The notes below the pieces were generated by a model that saw nothing but the letters and a program-made list of their open reading frames with translations, was not told the origin of the DNA and searched no databases. Below, piece by piece: positions 17,220-25,962 of a stretch of 64,000 nt of DNA (position 1 is its first letter; each line of letters starts with the position of its first letter). A program made the translations under genes and the position numbers. The stretch lies in assembly GCF_042684865.1 (NCBI RefSeq), contig NZ_JBHUML010000005.1:507608-571607 (forward strand), read 5' to 3'. This DNA is from Salibacterium lacus (GTDB lineage: Bacteria > Bacillota > Bacilli > Bacillales > Marinococcaceae).

Positions 17220-18398
17220 TTATGCTTGTGCTGCGAGCTCCTTTTCCTGTATCTGTCCGATGATGTCCGAAAGCGTCTCAGCTGAGGAGGACACTTCCTG
17301 CATCGAGGCGTTCACCTCTTCGATAACGGCTGCGCTGTTCTGAAGGGTGCCATTGGAGTCGCTCACAATGTCCGACACTTTTTCAAGAGAGCCGGCTACC
17401 TGATTTATATTTCCTGTTACTTCACCAATTGCTGTGGATATGTCCTGAATAAACTCATCCATTTCTTCCATACCCGAATGAATGTTTTTAAATACACGCC
17501 CGGCGTTTTGGTTTAATTCTTTCCCTTCTTCCACCGAATCGCCGCCTTTTTTGATGACACGAACAGCTTGATTCGTATGGTCCTGGATTTCATCAACCAG
17601 ATCCCGGATGTTGCCGGTTGCCTGATTCGTCTGCTCAGCCAGTTTCCGAACCTCATCTGCCACGACGGAGAAACCTTTCCCATGCTCTCCTGCTCTTGCC
17701 GCCTCAATTGCCGCATTCAGCGCCAGCAGATTCGTCTGATCCGAGATGTCAGTAATTAACGTAAGGATACTGCCGATTTCATCCGTTTTCTGTCCAAGGT
17801 CACCTACCACATGCACAGACTGATTCACGTGGTCCCCGATTACATCCATGTGATCCGTGATTTTCCGGACAGCTTCATCTCCTTCCCGGAAACGCTCAAT
17901 AGACTCTTTGGAAGATTCGGAGACGAATGTAATGCTTTCTGAGATCTCCTGAAGGGTGAAAAATATCTGTGACGAGGTGCCGTTGATGTCCTGGATGGTT
18001 TTCACCTGTTCATCCGTCCCGGAAGCAAGCTCCTGCACAGTCGTCGCAATCTCATCGACAGCCTGACTCGTTTCCTTCGTCGACGCTGTAAGGTTGGAGG
18101 AAACGGCAATAGTCTGCTGTGCCAGCTGATCGAAGTCTTTCCCCTTTTCACCGGACACAGAGGACGGTACTTCCCCCTGAGGCTGCACTTGAATATCCCG
18201 CACAGAGCGCAGCACATGGCGCAGATAAAACCAGGCCGCTGCGAGCACAATAATCAGGCTGATGACACCCGCACTCCAGACAGCAGCTGTCCCAGTGGAA
18301 ACAGCCAGAACAACCCCGACCGGAATAATGGCTGCCGCGGCGGAAAAAAAGAATAATTTCACGAGTAAACGTTGGTGTAAAGAATAATCATTTTGCAT
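17220..18398 (-). CDS. Methyl-accepting chemotaxis protein without a periplasmic sensor
   Basis: A 392-residue membrane chemoreceptor. Two helices (about 17-35 and 38-57) are separated by only a few residues, so there is no extracellular ligand domain and no clear HAMP. The remainder is the cytoplasmic coiled-coil signalling domain, with the hairpin tip ISDQTNLLALNAAIEAARAG and VVADEVRKLAEQT. It should signal to CheA/CheW but must sense something in the membrane or cytoplasm. It is the last of four genes spaced 12-25 nt apart (thiamine-diphosphate enzyme, CMD protein, 125-residue protein, receptor), which suggests it reports on that pathway or on redox/energy state. Confidence 0.9.
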   Translation of the reverse strand: MQNDYSLHQRLLVKLFFFSAAAAIIPVGVVLAVSTGTAAVWSAGVISLIIVLAAAWFYLRHVLRSVRDIQVQPQGEVPSSVSGEKGKDFDQLAQQTIAVSSNLTASTKETSQAVDEIATTVQELASGTDEQVKTIQDINGTSSQIFFTLQEISESITFVSESSKESIERFREGDEAVRKITDHMDVIGDHVNQSVHVVGDLGQKTDEIGSILTLITDISDQTNLLALNAAIEAARAGEHGKGFSVVADEVRKLAEQTNQATGNIRDLVDEIQDHTNQAVRVIKKGGDSVEEGKELNQNAGRVFKNIHSGMEEMDEFIQDISTAIGEVTGNINQVAGSLEKVSDIVSDSNGTLQNSAAVIEEVNASMQEVSSSAETLSDIIGQIQEKELAAQA

Positions 18399-18423
18399 CG
18401 TTATCGTACACTTCCTGACTATA

Positions 18424-18801
18424 TTAAATTTTCATTTCGGGTATATCCATGAACTGGAGCGCATCTTCAAGTGTTGTGAACGCTCGAACTCTTTCGTATG
18501 TTTCTGCCTCTTTGGACAAGCGGTTGAGCTGCATCTTCAAGGCGACGTTCGGCGCGACCGTGGCGTTTTTCTCTACATTATCCGACACCCAGCTCATCAA
18601 TTCGCTCCATATTTCATTCACTTCCGGTTTCGCCACCGAATGAATATTGCTGTTGTCATTTAAAAACTTATTGATGCCCGGCTGGTTTATCGCCCGTCTT
18701 ACTACTTCCGCCTGCTGCTTCGCTTCTTCGACAGTTTCCGCCATTTCATTGTATTTGAAATAAAATACATCTTTATATGTCTTCGTCTCATATTTCTCCA
18801 T
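18424..18801 (-). CDS. Conserved small protein, possibly STAS-like
   Basis: A 125-residue soluble protein that I do not recognise with certainty. Alternation of short beta-like and helical stretches, the late segment ATVAPNVALKMQLNRLSKEA (about 81-100) and the ending RVRAFTTLEDALQFM resemble SpoIIAA-like/STAS proteins, in which a nucleotide- or phosphorylation-controlled fold binds a partner. Residues: no Cys, no membrane segment. It lies 25 nt before the chemoreceptor gene and 12 nt after the CMD gene, so it is co-transcribed with both and may couple the receptor to metabolism (inference). Confidence 0.6.
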   Translation of the reverse strand: MEKYETKTYKDVFYFKYNEMAETVEEAKQQAEVVRRAINQPGINKFLNDNSNIHSVAKPEVNEIWSELMSWVSDNVEKNATVAPNVALKMQLNRLSKEAETYERVRAFTTLEDALQFMDIPEMKI

Positions 18802-18813
18802 GGTTACATCCCC

Positions 18814-19188
18814 TTAAATGTCTTCTTCCTGAAGTACCTCTTTAAAAATAAACAGCGCATGAATCGCTTTGGGAAAACCCGCATAAGCACTGCAGTGATG
18901 CACGGTTTCCATAATTTCCTCCTGCGATACACCTACGTGCAGAGCTGCTCTGAAATGATACGCAAGACCACGCCCGGCATCCCCCTGGGTAATTAAAGAA
19001 GAGAGCGTAATGAGCGCCCGCTGCTTCAAATCAAGAGCATCATCTGCGTAAACCTCCCCGTACCCGAATTCGAGCGCAAGCTTTGCCAGTCTCGGTGAAA
19101 ATTTCTGAAGCTCCTCCATGGCGGCCAGGCCGTTTGCTCCAGCCATTTCCTCTATCTGTTTCCAGCCTGCCTGTTCTTTGTCTGTCAT
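18814..19188 (-). CDS. Carboxymuconolactone decarboxylase (CMD/AhpD-like) family protein
   Basis: A 124-residue all-helical protein with the CMD-family pattern LDLKQRALITLSSLITQGD (about 49-67), HFRAALHVGVSQEEIMETVHH (about 77-97) and GFPKAIHAL near the end. The CxxC redox pair of AhpD is absent (only one Cys, in HHCSAY), so peroxidase-partner chemistry is unlikely; gamma-carboxymuconolactone decarboxylase-like lyase or an unknown acid/base role is more likely. Lies 21 nt after a thiamine-diphosphate enzyme, with which it probably shares a substrate pathway. AAAGCATG start has GGAGGACAAAGC upstream. Confidence 0.8.
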   Translation of the reverse strand: MTDKEQAGWKQIEEMAGANGLAAMEELQKFSPRLAKLALEFGYGEVYADDALDLKQRALITLSSLITQGDAGRGLAYHFRAALHVGVSQEEIMETVHHCSAYAGFPKAIHALFIFKEVLQEEDI

Positions 19189-19209
19189 GCTTTGTCCTCC
19201 TTCAGATAT

Positions 19210-20865
19210 TCAGGCTCTTGCCATCGTCGGCGGCATTTCTTCCTTATCTACCAGTACTTCGATTACCGTAGGACCTTGTCTGTGTAAGGCAGAGCGGCAG
19301 GCCGTAGCTATCTCTTCCATTGTCGTGCAGCGGGCAGCGTCTGCGCCAAGTGATTTCCCAAACAACGCTGCGTTCATATCTGTGTCATAACGGACGCCGG
19401 CTGATCTGCCGAGATTATTCTTCATTCCCTTGTCTACCATGTCCAGCATACCGTTATTAAACACGAAAAACAAAACGCCCGTCTGCTGATTCACCGCGGT
19501 GGAAACTTCAGTTCCATGCATCAAAAAGCAGCCATCTCCGGTAAAACAGGCAATCTTCTTTTCAGGTGCAGCTATCTTCGCTCCTATCGAAAAGCCGATG
19601 CCGTGACCCATCGCCCCGAACACATCGTCAAAGAAAAACGTGCCCGGCTGCACGGTATCAAAATACTTGATACCGTAAAAGGTATGGCTGCCGTCATCCC
19701 CGTAAACGATTGTCTCTTCCGGTATCAGTCTGCGCAGCTCTGTCATCACGGCTGCGATGGAAAGTCCGGCATGCCCGGACCCCCGATTTTTCACCGCAGC
19801 TGCAGCCGCCTCTGTTTCTTTTGCCCAGTACGGTGCCAAATCCCGCATAACAGAGCCTTCCACGGGTTCTGCCTCGTCAAGAAGGCGGCGCAGGTTTGTT
19901 TTGGCATCCCCTTTCACAAACATCGTTTCAACAGGAAGAGACTTCCCGGCAAATGCATCACTGCAATCAAGCTGAATGACTTTTTGTGGATACATCGATT
20001 CATTCATTCCCGCGATGGACATGTCGCTCAAAGTGGATCCGACGACAACGAGTACATCTGTTCCCTCCTGAAGAAAAGCACTTGCGGCTTCTGTTCCTCC
20101 CAAGCCGAATCCACCAAGTGATAAGGGATGTTTCGTTGGAAACGTTCCTTTGCCGCCGGGAGTTGTCATCACCGGCATATTCCACTGCTCTGCTGTGTGC
20201 CGGACTTCTTCATAGGCGTTTGAAATATGTACTCCTTTACCTAAAAGCATCACCGGTCGCTCAGCTCCGTGAATTTCTTTTTCCATTTCCTTCAGTTTCA
20301 TAGATACCATATGCTCTTCGATTTCAAAGGCGGGAAGCTCAAGCGGTTCTATTTCAGTAGTCAGCACATCCAGCGGAATGGAGAGATGAACCGGCCCTTT
20401 CTCTCCGGTAAGTGCTTTTTGAAATGCATGCTGTAAATAATTTTTCAAAGAACGGCTGTCTTCCACCTTGGCACTGAATTTCGTTACGGGTTTGAAAAGC
20501 TCTGTTAAATCTGTTCCGAACATGCTTGAATCCTGTCCCAATGCCTTCCCGGTTTCATGTAAAGGAGGGTGTCCTGTGATCATCAACACGGGGGCATGAT
20601 AGGCTTTTGCCTGACCGGCAGCCGTTAAAAGATTCGTGCCGCCCGGACCCGACGTTCCTACAGCAACTCCGAGAGTCTGGTTCTGCATCGCATAGCCTGC
20701 GGCCATATAACCGCCGCCTCCCTCATGACGGGTCAACACAAAATCCATGCCCTGCGCCTCCATCTCCAGTATCAAAGGAACAACAGGTTTCCCCGGAATT
20801 CCAAACGCGTGCCTGCATCCCATGTTCTTCAACTGTTCCACAATAACAGATGAAACTTTAGGCAT
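19210..20865 (-). CDS. Thiamine-diphosphate-dependent enzyme, acetolactate synthase-like
   Basis: A 551-residue member of the acetohydroxyacid synthase/decarboxylase superfamily. The N-terminal domain has the proton-relay Glu 48 in TRHEGGGGYMAAGYA and GTSGPGGTN; the middle domain is FAD-fold-like; the C-terminal domain carries the cofactor motif GDGCFLMHGTEVSTAVNQ... ending in NN. This could be acetolactate synthase, a sulfopyruvate- or benzoylformate-type decarboxylase, or an oxo-acid carboligase; no ilvN subunit follows. Start ATG 20865 has GGGGGAAAG upstream; the frame is open 24 codons further but without a ribosome site. First gene of an operon with a CMD protein, a STAS-like protein and a chemoreceptor. 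Confidence 0.82.
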   Translation of the reverse strand: MPKVSSVIVEQLKNMGCRHAFGIPGKPVVPLILEMEAQGMDFVLTRHEGGGGYMAAGYAMQNQTLGVAVGTSGPGGTNLLTAAGQAKAYHAPVLMITGHPPLHETGKALGQDSSMFGTDLTELFKPVTKFSAKVEDSRSLKNYLQHAFQKALTGEKGPVHLSIPLDVLTTEIEPLELPAFEIEEHMVSMKLKEMEKEIHGAERPVMLLGKGVHISNAYEEVRHTAEQWNMPVMTTPGGKGTFPTKHPLSLGGFGLGGTEAASAFLQEGTDVLVVVGSTLSDMSIAGMNESMYPQKVIQLDCSDAFAGKSLPVETMFVKGDAKTNLRRLLDEAEPVEGSVMRDLAPYWAKETEAAAAAVKNRGSGHAGLSIAAVMTELRRLIPEETIVYGDDGSHTFYGIKYFDTVQPGTFFFDDVFGAMGHGIGFSIGAKIAAPEKKIACFTGDGCFLMHGTEVSTAVNQQTGVLFFVFNNGMLDMVDKGMKNNLGRSAGVRYDTDMNAALFGKSLGADAARCTTMEEIATACRSALHRQGPTVIEVLVDKEEMPPTMARA

Positions 20866-21127
20866 ATATCTTCTTTCCCCCTTCTGTGTAATGGTATCAT
20901 GTAGTACTAATAATATCCCCCCTCTATTATCGGACAAAATATTACATTTTCAAGGAAAAAAGTCCACTCTCAGCGAAAATTCCGTATTCTTGAAGGAGGG
21001 GATGGAATATAAAGAGTCACCGCCTTTTTTTTGATTAAGTGAATCATTTTTCCTGGTTTTTTATGCTTACTTCATTAAAAATCCGGGTATGAAAGATAGA
21101 ACGAACATATAAGTTGGAGGGTACAAC

Positions 21128-22180
21128 ATGAAAAACGGATGCGACATCTGCATGCCGCAGCACAAAGGATACACTGTAACACTTAAAAACAAACAGAACA
21201 TGGAGCCGCTCCTCCCTTATTTTTCTTCCTTCGACAGCAGCAGGTGGATGAAAATAGATAATAGCTCGTTCTGGGCAGAAGAATCGATTGTTTTTGATAT
21301 GCTGGATTACCTTGAAGCACACTTTGACACCTCAAACATACTGGCGGCACCTGCCAAAAAAACCGACCAGGACGTTCATGAGTCAACGATGCTGCCGCTG
21401 TCTGTACTGCATCAGGAGAAAGAAGCAAGCTGGATTGACACCATCATAGAGGAAGAAAGAATCTTATCCTATTTCCAGCCGATTGTCCGTAAGAACGGCG
21501 GGGGTCTGGAGGTTATCGGACATGAAATTCTGGCCCGCGGGATGGCCGAAGACGGTAGTATCATTTCACCGTTTCACATGCTGGAGGCAGCCCGCACAAG
21601 AAACCGGCTGTTTTCGCTGGACCGCGCCTTCCGCATCAAAGCCGTGGAAAACGCCGCAGCGATAAAGGACAAAATGATATTTATCAACTTTATCCCCACC
21701 GCCATTTATGTTCCCGAACACTGCTTGTCCTCGACCATTGAACGAATCAACACACTCGGCATCCATCCCGGTAATGTTGTGTTTGAAGTCGTGGAAAGCG
21801 ATGAAGTCCAGGATCTAACGCATCTAAAAAACATCCTCAACCATTACAGGGCCTCCGGCTTCCAGTATGCCCTGGATGATGTCGGGACCGGAGTCAATCA
21901 TATTGAAAAGACCGACTACCTCCAGCCTGACATTGTAAAACTGGCACGGGAGTATGTAGACGGCATTACCGGGGACACCGGTAAACAGAAGGCGGCCCGC
22001 TCTCTGCTCGAAACGGCTGCCGGAACCGGTGCAAAGACCCTCGCTGAAGGGGTGGAACGAAAAGAAGATATGGACATGCTTTCGGACATGGGGTATGAAC
22101 TTTTTCAAGGGTATTATGTTGCCAAACCGCAGACAGAGCCGGTGCACGCAGTAAGGGAGGCTGGTGATGACTACTTATAA
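21128..22180 (+). CDS. EAL-domain c-di-GMP phosphodiesterase
   Basis: A 350-residue soluble protein. Residues 1-105 are unassigned and begin with CDIC; residues 106-350 form an EAL domain. The signature reads EIL (133-135) in place of EAL, but the other active-site motifs are present: FINFIP (Asn 187), FEVVESD (Glu 220), ALDDVGTG (Asp 250-251), VKLA (Lys 271) and AEGVE (Glu 307/310), followed by FQGYYV. Hydrolysis of c-di-GMP is therefore likely. The gene ends inside the start of a GGDEF gene (14-nt overlap), giving a coupled synthesis/degradation pair. GTTGGAGG lies upstream of ATG 21128. Confidence 0.88.
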   Translation: MKNGCDICMPQHKGYTVTLKNKQNMEPLLPYFSSFDSSRWMKIDNSSFWAEESIVFDMLDYLEAHFDTSNILAAPAKKTDQDVHESTMLPLSVLHQEKEASWIDTIIEEERILSYFQPIVRKNGGGLEVIGHEILARGMAEDGSIISPFHMLEAARTRNRLFSLDRAFRIKAVENAAAIKDKMIFINFIPTAIYVPEHCLSSTIERINTLGIHPGNVVFEVVESDEVQDLTHLKNILNHYRASGFQYALDDVGTGVNHIEKTDYLQPDIVKLAREYVDGITGDTGKQKAARSLLETAAGTGAKTLAEGVERKEDMDMLSDMGYELFQGYYVAKPQTEPVHAVREAGDDYL

Positions 22181-23165
22181 GTGGAACACTCCCGGCATTC
22201 TATACATTGTCCAGTTTCTGCAGACAAGAAGCCAGATTGCTTTTCTATACATTCTATATGGTATTTTCGCGGCTGTGATGATTCTTGACAGCGTTGTGTT
22301 GATTGACGTTTCCCTTTCTGTAGTAGGAGCATGGGGTGCCTTTGTCGGCGGAGGAGCTGTGGTTCTCCATTATGTATTCAAACAGCAGCGGACAGGCCTT
22401 CTCAGCATTTATCTACTCTTGTGCATGGTGTGGTGGTCCAGTGCCGTCCTCTGGTCCGGAGGGCTGAGCAGTCCCTTATTCTACTATGCCCAGGTGGTTC
22501 TGCTGTTGTATGCCTTGTCCTGTTCTCTGCTTTTATTGACAGCCGGCGCTGTCTTCTACAGCCTGACGACAATAGGAAGCCTGCTTTTTTATTCCGTCGG
22601 AACAAATAACGTCGTTGAGCCGCTGAGTATGATTGTCGTACATCTTCTCACACTTGCTGCCGGTTTTTTTCTGTTGTATGCTGTCGAACATTACCAACAG
22701 ATGTGGAAGCACTGGAAGTACAGAGCAAACACCGATTATTTGACGGAACTTTATAACCGGGAAGGTTTTATGGAGCGGTGGGACCATACCGCGCCGATAA
22801 GCGGCATATTCGGTGTTCTGGACCTGGATGATTTTAAGACCGTTAATGATCAATACGGCCATGAAGCCGGTGATGTGATTATTCAGAGGGCCGGGGCTGC
22901 GTTATCGAACGTTGTTGATGATAAAGGGGCGGCCGGTAGAATCGGCGGGGATGAATTTGTCATGTTCCTGCCGGCTGATATGTCGGTAGAGGAAGCAGAA
23001 GCAGCGGTGGAGCATGCCATTTCCTCTGCCGGCACAGACCTGGACGCTTTTGCTGGTGCATCTGTCGGGTTTGTTCCCTATCACAAGTACACACATGACT
23101 TTCAGATGCTGTACAGCGCAGCGGACCGGAAAATGTATGAAAAAAAAGCAGCATCCTTCCGTTGA
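22167..23165 (+). CDS. Membrane GGDEF diguanylate cyclase
   Basis: A 332-residue protein with about five to six membrane helices in residues 22-172 and a C-terminal GGDEF domain: NTDYLTELYNREGF (188-201), LDLDDFKTVNDQYGHEAGD (218-236) and an intact GGDEF at 260-264. No RxxD inhibitory site is seen before the motif, so product inhibition may be weak. ATG 22167 is chosen because AAGGGAGG ends 6 nt upstream; GTG 22164 is possible. It overlaps the EAL gene by 14 nt and ends before a long bidirectional terminator. The membrane part is of MASE type only in a general sense; the signal is unknown. Confidence 0.9.
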   Translation: MTTYKWNTPGILYIVQFLQTRSQIAFLYILYGIFAAVMILDSVVLIDVSLSVVGAWGAFVGGGAVVLHYVFKQQRTGLLSIYLLLCMVWWSSAVLWSGGLSSPLFYYAQVVLLLYALSCSLLLLTAGAVFYSLTTIGSLLFYSVGTNNVVEPLSMIVVHLLTLAAGFFLLYAVEHYQQMWKHWKYRANTDYLTELYNREGFMERWDHTAPISGIFGVLDLDDFKTVNDQYGHEAGDVIIQRAGAALSNVVDDKGAAGRIGGDEFVMFLPADMSVEEAEAAVEHAISSAGTDLDAFAGASVGFVPYHKYTHDFQMLYSAADRKMYEKKAASFR

Positions 23166-23246
23166 TTTAGCAGCATCTATCACTTTTTCTGCGCCTTTAG
23201 GCAGCGGAACACGGAAGCCCGATTCCATTTACTCTCCTGCTCACAC

Positions 23247-23292
23247 AAAACAAATAAAGCCTTCGGTCGATACCGAAGGCTTTATTTGTTTT
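23247..23292. terminator. Bidirectional terminator between the GGDEF and chemoreceptor genes
   Basis: A 21-bp perfect inverted repeat (23247-23267 and 23272-23292) with core AAAGCCTTCGGT and T-rich flanks on both strands. It separates two convergent genes and can serve both. Confidence 0.92.
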
Positions 23293-23325
23293 GGTTCAGG
23301 TGTTCTGTTCAAATGGCATATCCTG

Positions 23326-24165
23326 CTACAGAGAAACGTTTTCTTCCATGTATTTTTTCAGGTTATTGGAGGTTTCGTTCAGCTTTTCGATCTCAGCCAT
23401 GAAATCGGTAACCAACTTTGCTTCTTCCTGGGTGGAAGTGGCAATGTCCTGAAAATCATTTTCCATTCTGCTGATGGACTGTTGAATTTCATTCAGCGTG
23501 TCTTCAATGCGGACTGTTGCCTCTTTGGAATCATTCGAGAGCTTGCGGACTTCATTGGCAACCACCCCGAAACCGGCTCCTTCCTTGCCGACACGTGCCG
23601 CTTCAATGGCAGCGTTCAAGCCAAGGAGGTTGGTCTGATCGCTGATTCCTTTAATGGTGGATGTCACTTCCGTAATATTAGAGGAATGTTCGACCGCGGC
23701 TTTGGTGTTTTCCGAAATTTGTTCGGTTGTCGCCGATAACTGCTCGGAATGCGCCGCAATGTGCTGAACCTTGCTGACCAGTGTTTCCGAGATCGAATCC
23801 ATCGACTCGATGATCGACGAGAATTCTTCCTTCTGCTTTGTGCTGACCGCCGCATTCACCCCGGCCACAATTTGTCCATTTTCCTTGATTGGAAAAGAAA
23901 TACTGTCAAAGGGAACGCCGAATTCCTCCGCCCCTACTTTCACCACTGTCGTGCCTTCTGCATTCACCTGTTTGAAATTCTGGTAACCTTCCGGCAGTGG
24001 ATCCCCCGGTTTGTGGCCGAAATTCAATTCCCGGCTCGGGGCATAGTAAAGATACTTTTCATGATCAAAAACCGTAATCATCGTATCCCCGCGCAGAATT
24101 TCCTTGATATAGGGAATAGACGTAATAAATGCCTGAACTTTATCGGTTTCCTGTGTGGTTTCCAT
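23326..24165 (-). CDS. Soluble chemoreceptor (YfmS-like)
   Basis: A 279-residue cytoplasmic methyl-accepting protein without membrane helices. The N-terminal half (about 10-125) is a small sensor domain with FDHEKYLYYAPSRELNFGHK and FPIKENGQIVAGVNAAV, typical of the short YfmS-type receptors; the C-terminal half is a shortened signalling coiled coil with ISDQTNLLGLNAAIEAARVG at the tip. B. subtilis YfmS has similar length and also lacks a transmembrane part. ATG 24165 follows AAAGGTG; 45 further codons upstream are open but hydrophobic junk without a ribosome site. Convergent with the c-di-GMP pair. Confidence 0.88.
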   Translation of the reverse strand: METTQETDKVQAFITSIPYIKEILRGDTMITVFDHEKYLYYAPSRELNFGHKPGDPLPEGYQNFKQVNAEGTTVVKVGAEEFGVPFDSISFPIKENGQIVAGVNAAVSTKQKEEFSSIIESMDSISETLVSKVQHIAAHSEQLSATTEQISENTKAAVEHSSNITEVTSTIKGISDQTNLLGLNAAIEAARVGKEGAGFGVVANEVRKLSNDSKEATVRIEDTLNEIQQSISRMENDFQDIATSTQEEAKLVTDFMAEIEKLNETSNNLKKYMEENVSL

Positions 24166-24303
24166 CGTAAAAACACCTTTCAACATGTTATCGATAATTA
24201 TATCGACATGTTTCGTACAGGACTTAACATCTAGTTCGGTTTCTATCAAGAAAAATAAAAGACAATACATAAGAATCATTTTTAAGGAAATTAATTCCAT
24301 TAT

Positions 24304-24334
24304 AAAACCCCCGTCACGTGTCTTGTGCGGGGGT
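24304..24334 (-). terminator. Terminator of the SDR gene
   Basis: On the minus strand ACCCCCG (24334-24328) pairs with CGGGGGT (24313-24307), followed by TTTTAT, 15 nt after the stop codon. Confidence 0.8.
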
Positions 24335-24349
24335 CCGGGGTGCCAAGGA

Positions 24350-25099
24350 TTACTTTGTATTGGTAAAGCCGCCGTCGATACGGATCACTTCTCCATTAAT
24401 GTACTGAGCCGGGCTTGTCAGCAGGAAGGTAACCAGTTCCGCCACTTCTTCCGGAGTTCCCAGCCGTTTCTGCGGAATACCGCCGGCGGCGTTTTCTTTC
24501 ATTTCCGGATTCGCTTCATAAAATTCCTTTACCATCGGTGTTTCCGTCGGCCCGGGCGCGATCGCGTTGACCCGGAGGCCGTCCTTGGCATACTCAGCCA
24601 CCATACTTTTTGTCAATCCGACGATGCCGTGTTTCGTCGCAGAATAAGTGACAACCGAATCCTGCCCGATTACACCGGCACTTGATGACGTATTGACGAT
24701 CGCACCGCCGCCGTTATTGATCATCACTTCCGCCACGTAGCGGACTCCATACATCGCACCAAGCAGGTTAATACCGACAATCTGCTCGATTTCTTCCGGT
24801 TCCGTCTCGAGAAAATAGCCGCCGCTTCCGGAAATCCCGGCATTGTTGAAAAAGTAATCAATGCGTCCAAAATGCTCCATCGTCTGATCCACATATTTTT
24901 TCACTTCTTCTTTTTTGGAGACATCGGCTGTGACCGCGATGGCCTCCACCCCTTTTTCCTTCACTAATTCCACGGTTTCCAGGGCGGACGCTTCCTTCAC
25001 ATCCACTACCGCAATATGAACACCTTCCTGCGCCATCCGCAGGGCAGCTGCCTGTCCCAAGCCGCTTCCACCGCCGGTAATAATCGCTACGTTACTCAT
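24350..25099 (-). CDS. Short-chain dehydrogenase/reductase (classical SDR)
   Basis: A 249-residue NAD(P)-dependent oxidoreductase. TGGGSGLG (cofactor-binding, 8-15), DV at about 55, NNAG, the catalytic Ser in NTSSSAG, YSATK with Tyr and Lys of the active site, and the PGPTETPM segment. A C-terminal GGF ending follows the usual pattern. Start ATG 25099 has AGGAGG 8 nt upstream. Single-gene unit with a terminator. It resembles 3-ketoacyl or glucose-1-dehydrogenase-like SDRs, but the substrate cannot be read from sequence. Confidence 0.88.
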   Translation of the reverse strand: MSNVAIITGGGSGLGQAAALRMAQEGVHIAVVDVKEASALETVELVKEKGVEAIAVTADVSKKEEVKKYVDQTMEHFGRIDYFFNNAGISGSGGYFLETEPEEIEQIVGINLLGAMYGVRYVAEVMINNGGGAIVNTSSSAGVIGQDSVVTYSATKHGIVGLTKSMVAEYAKDGLRVNAIAPGPTETPMVKEFYEANPEMKENAAGGIPQKRLGTPEEVAELVTFLLTSPAQYINGEVIRIDGGFTNTK

Positions 25100-25277
25100 T
25101 GTTGTGCCTCCTGTCATGTTAAGAATCATTTTAATCGTACACCTTCACAACCACCAAGAAAAGCATAAAGCTCCCGCTTACGTAAGCTGTTTTGTTAAAT
25201 CGATAATATAGAAAAATGGAAAAGAGAATGAGATACTGAAAGAAAAGAAAATGCTTTGCATAAGAGGAGGACAAAAA

Positions 25278-25889
25278 GTGGACATCCAAAGGCAGCGGAA
25301 ACTCTTTGACCGGCAGGCAGAAAAGTATGCGAAACGCGTTGGAAAAAGGGGAGCTGATCACAAGTGGCGGAAGCGGCTGTTGTCGGAAGCAGAAGGAAAT
25401 ATTTTGGAAATATCCGCCGGGGCGGGAACAAATTTTCCGTATTACCCGGGAGATGCCTCCATCACTGCGGTTGATTTCAGTCCGGCTATGCTGGAAAAGG
25501 CCCGGGAGACGGCGCAAAAAGAAAACAAAAAGGTGACAGCATTTATTTCCGGCAACGTCGAAACTCTGGACTTCCCTGAACATTCGTTTGATACGATCGT
25601 TTCCACCTTGTCCATGTGTGCTTACCCGAACCCGGATCACGTCCTGCGTCTGTTGTCGACATGGTGCCACAAAGACGGCCGGATTCTGCTCCTTGAGCAT
25701 GGGGTAAGTTCCAATCGCGTACTTGCCAAGCTTCAGGATGCATTCGACCCTGTTTTCACAAAGAGAGTGGGCTGCCATATCAACAGAGATCTCATGACCC
25801 TTGTGCACCAAGCCCCTGTAACCATACAACGGGAAGAACACGCTCTTTTCGGAGCGGTTCATCTCATTTGGGCCAAGCCGAATCCTTAA
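25278..25889 (+). CDS. Class I SAM-dependent methyltransferase
   Basis: A 203-residue soluble enzyme with SAM-binding motif I ILEISAGAGTNFPYY (about 43-57), motif II VDFSPAMLEKAR and a post-I region TIVSTLSMCAYPNPD. The type is UbiE/PmtA-like, and such small proteins methylate lipids, quinones or small molecules. The start is GTG 25278, 7 nt after AGAGGAGG; the upstream ATG has no ribosome site. It is a lone plus-strand gene between two minus-strand genes and ends at a bidirectional terminator. A long open frame on the opposite strand is a shadow. Substrate unknown. Confidence 0.85.
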   Translation: MDIQRQRKLFDRQAEKYAKRVGKRGADHKWRKRLLSEAEGNILEISAGAGTNFPYYPGDASITAVDFSPAMLEKARETAQKENKKVTAFISGNVETLDFPEHSFDTIVSTLSMCAYPNPDHVLRLLSTWCHKDGRILLLEHGVSSNRVLAKLQDAFDPVFTKRVGCHINRDLMTLVHQAPVTIQREEHALFGAVHLIWAKPNP

Positions 25890-25911
25890 CAGCAAAGACC
25901 GGAATACAGCC

Positions 25912-25955
25912 AAAAAAGAAGAAGGCACTCCCTTTTGAAAGAGGCCTTCTTTATA
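25912..25955. terminator. Bidirectional terminator between methyltransferase and betA
   Basis: AAGAAGGC (25920-25927) pairs with GCCTTCTT (25945-25952), with A-rich sequence on the left and T-rich on the right, so it works on both strands for the two convergent genes. Confidence 0.8.
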
Positions 25956-25962
25956 AATTATT

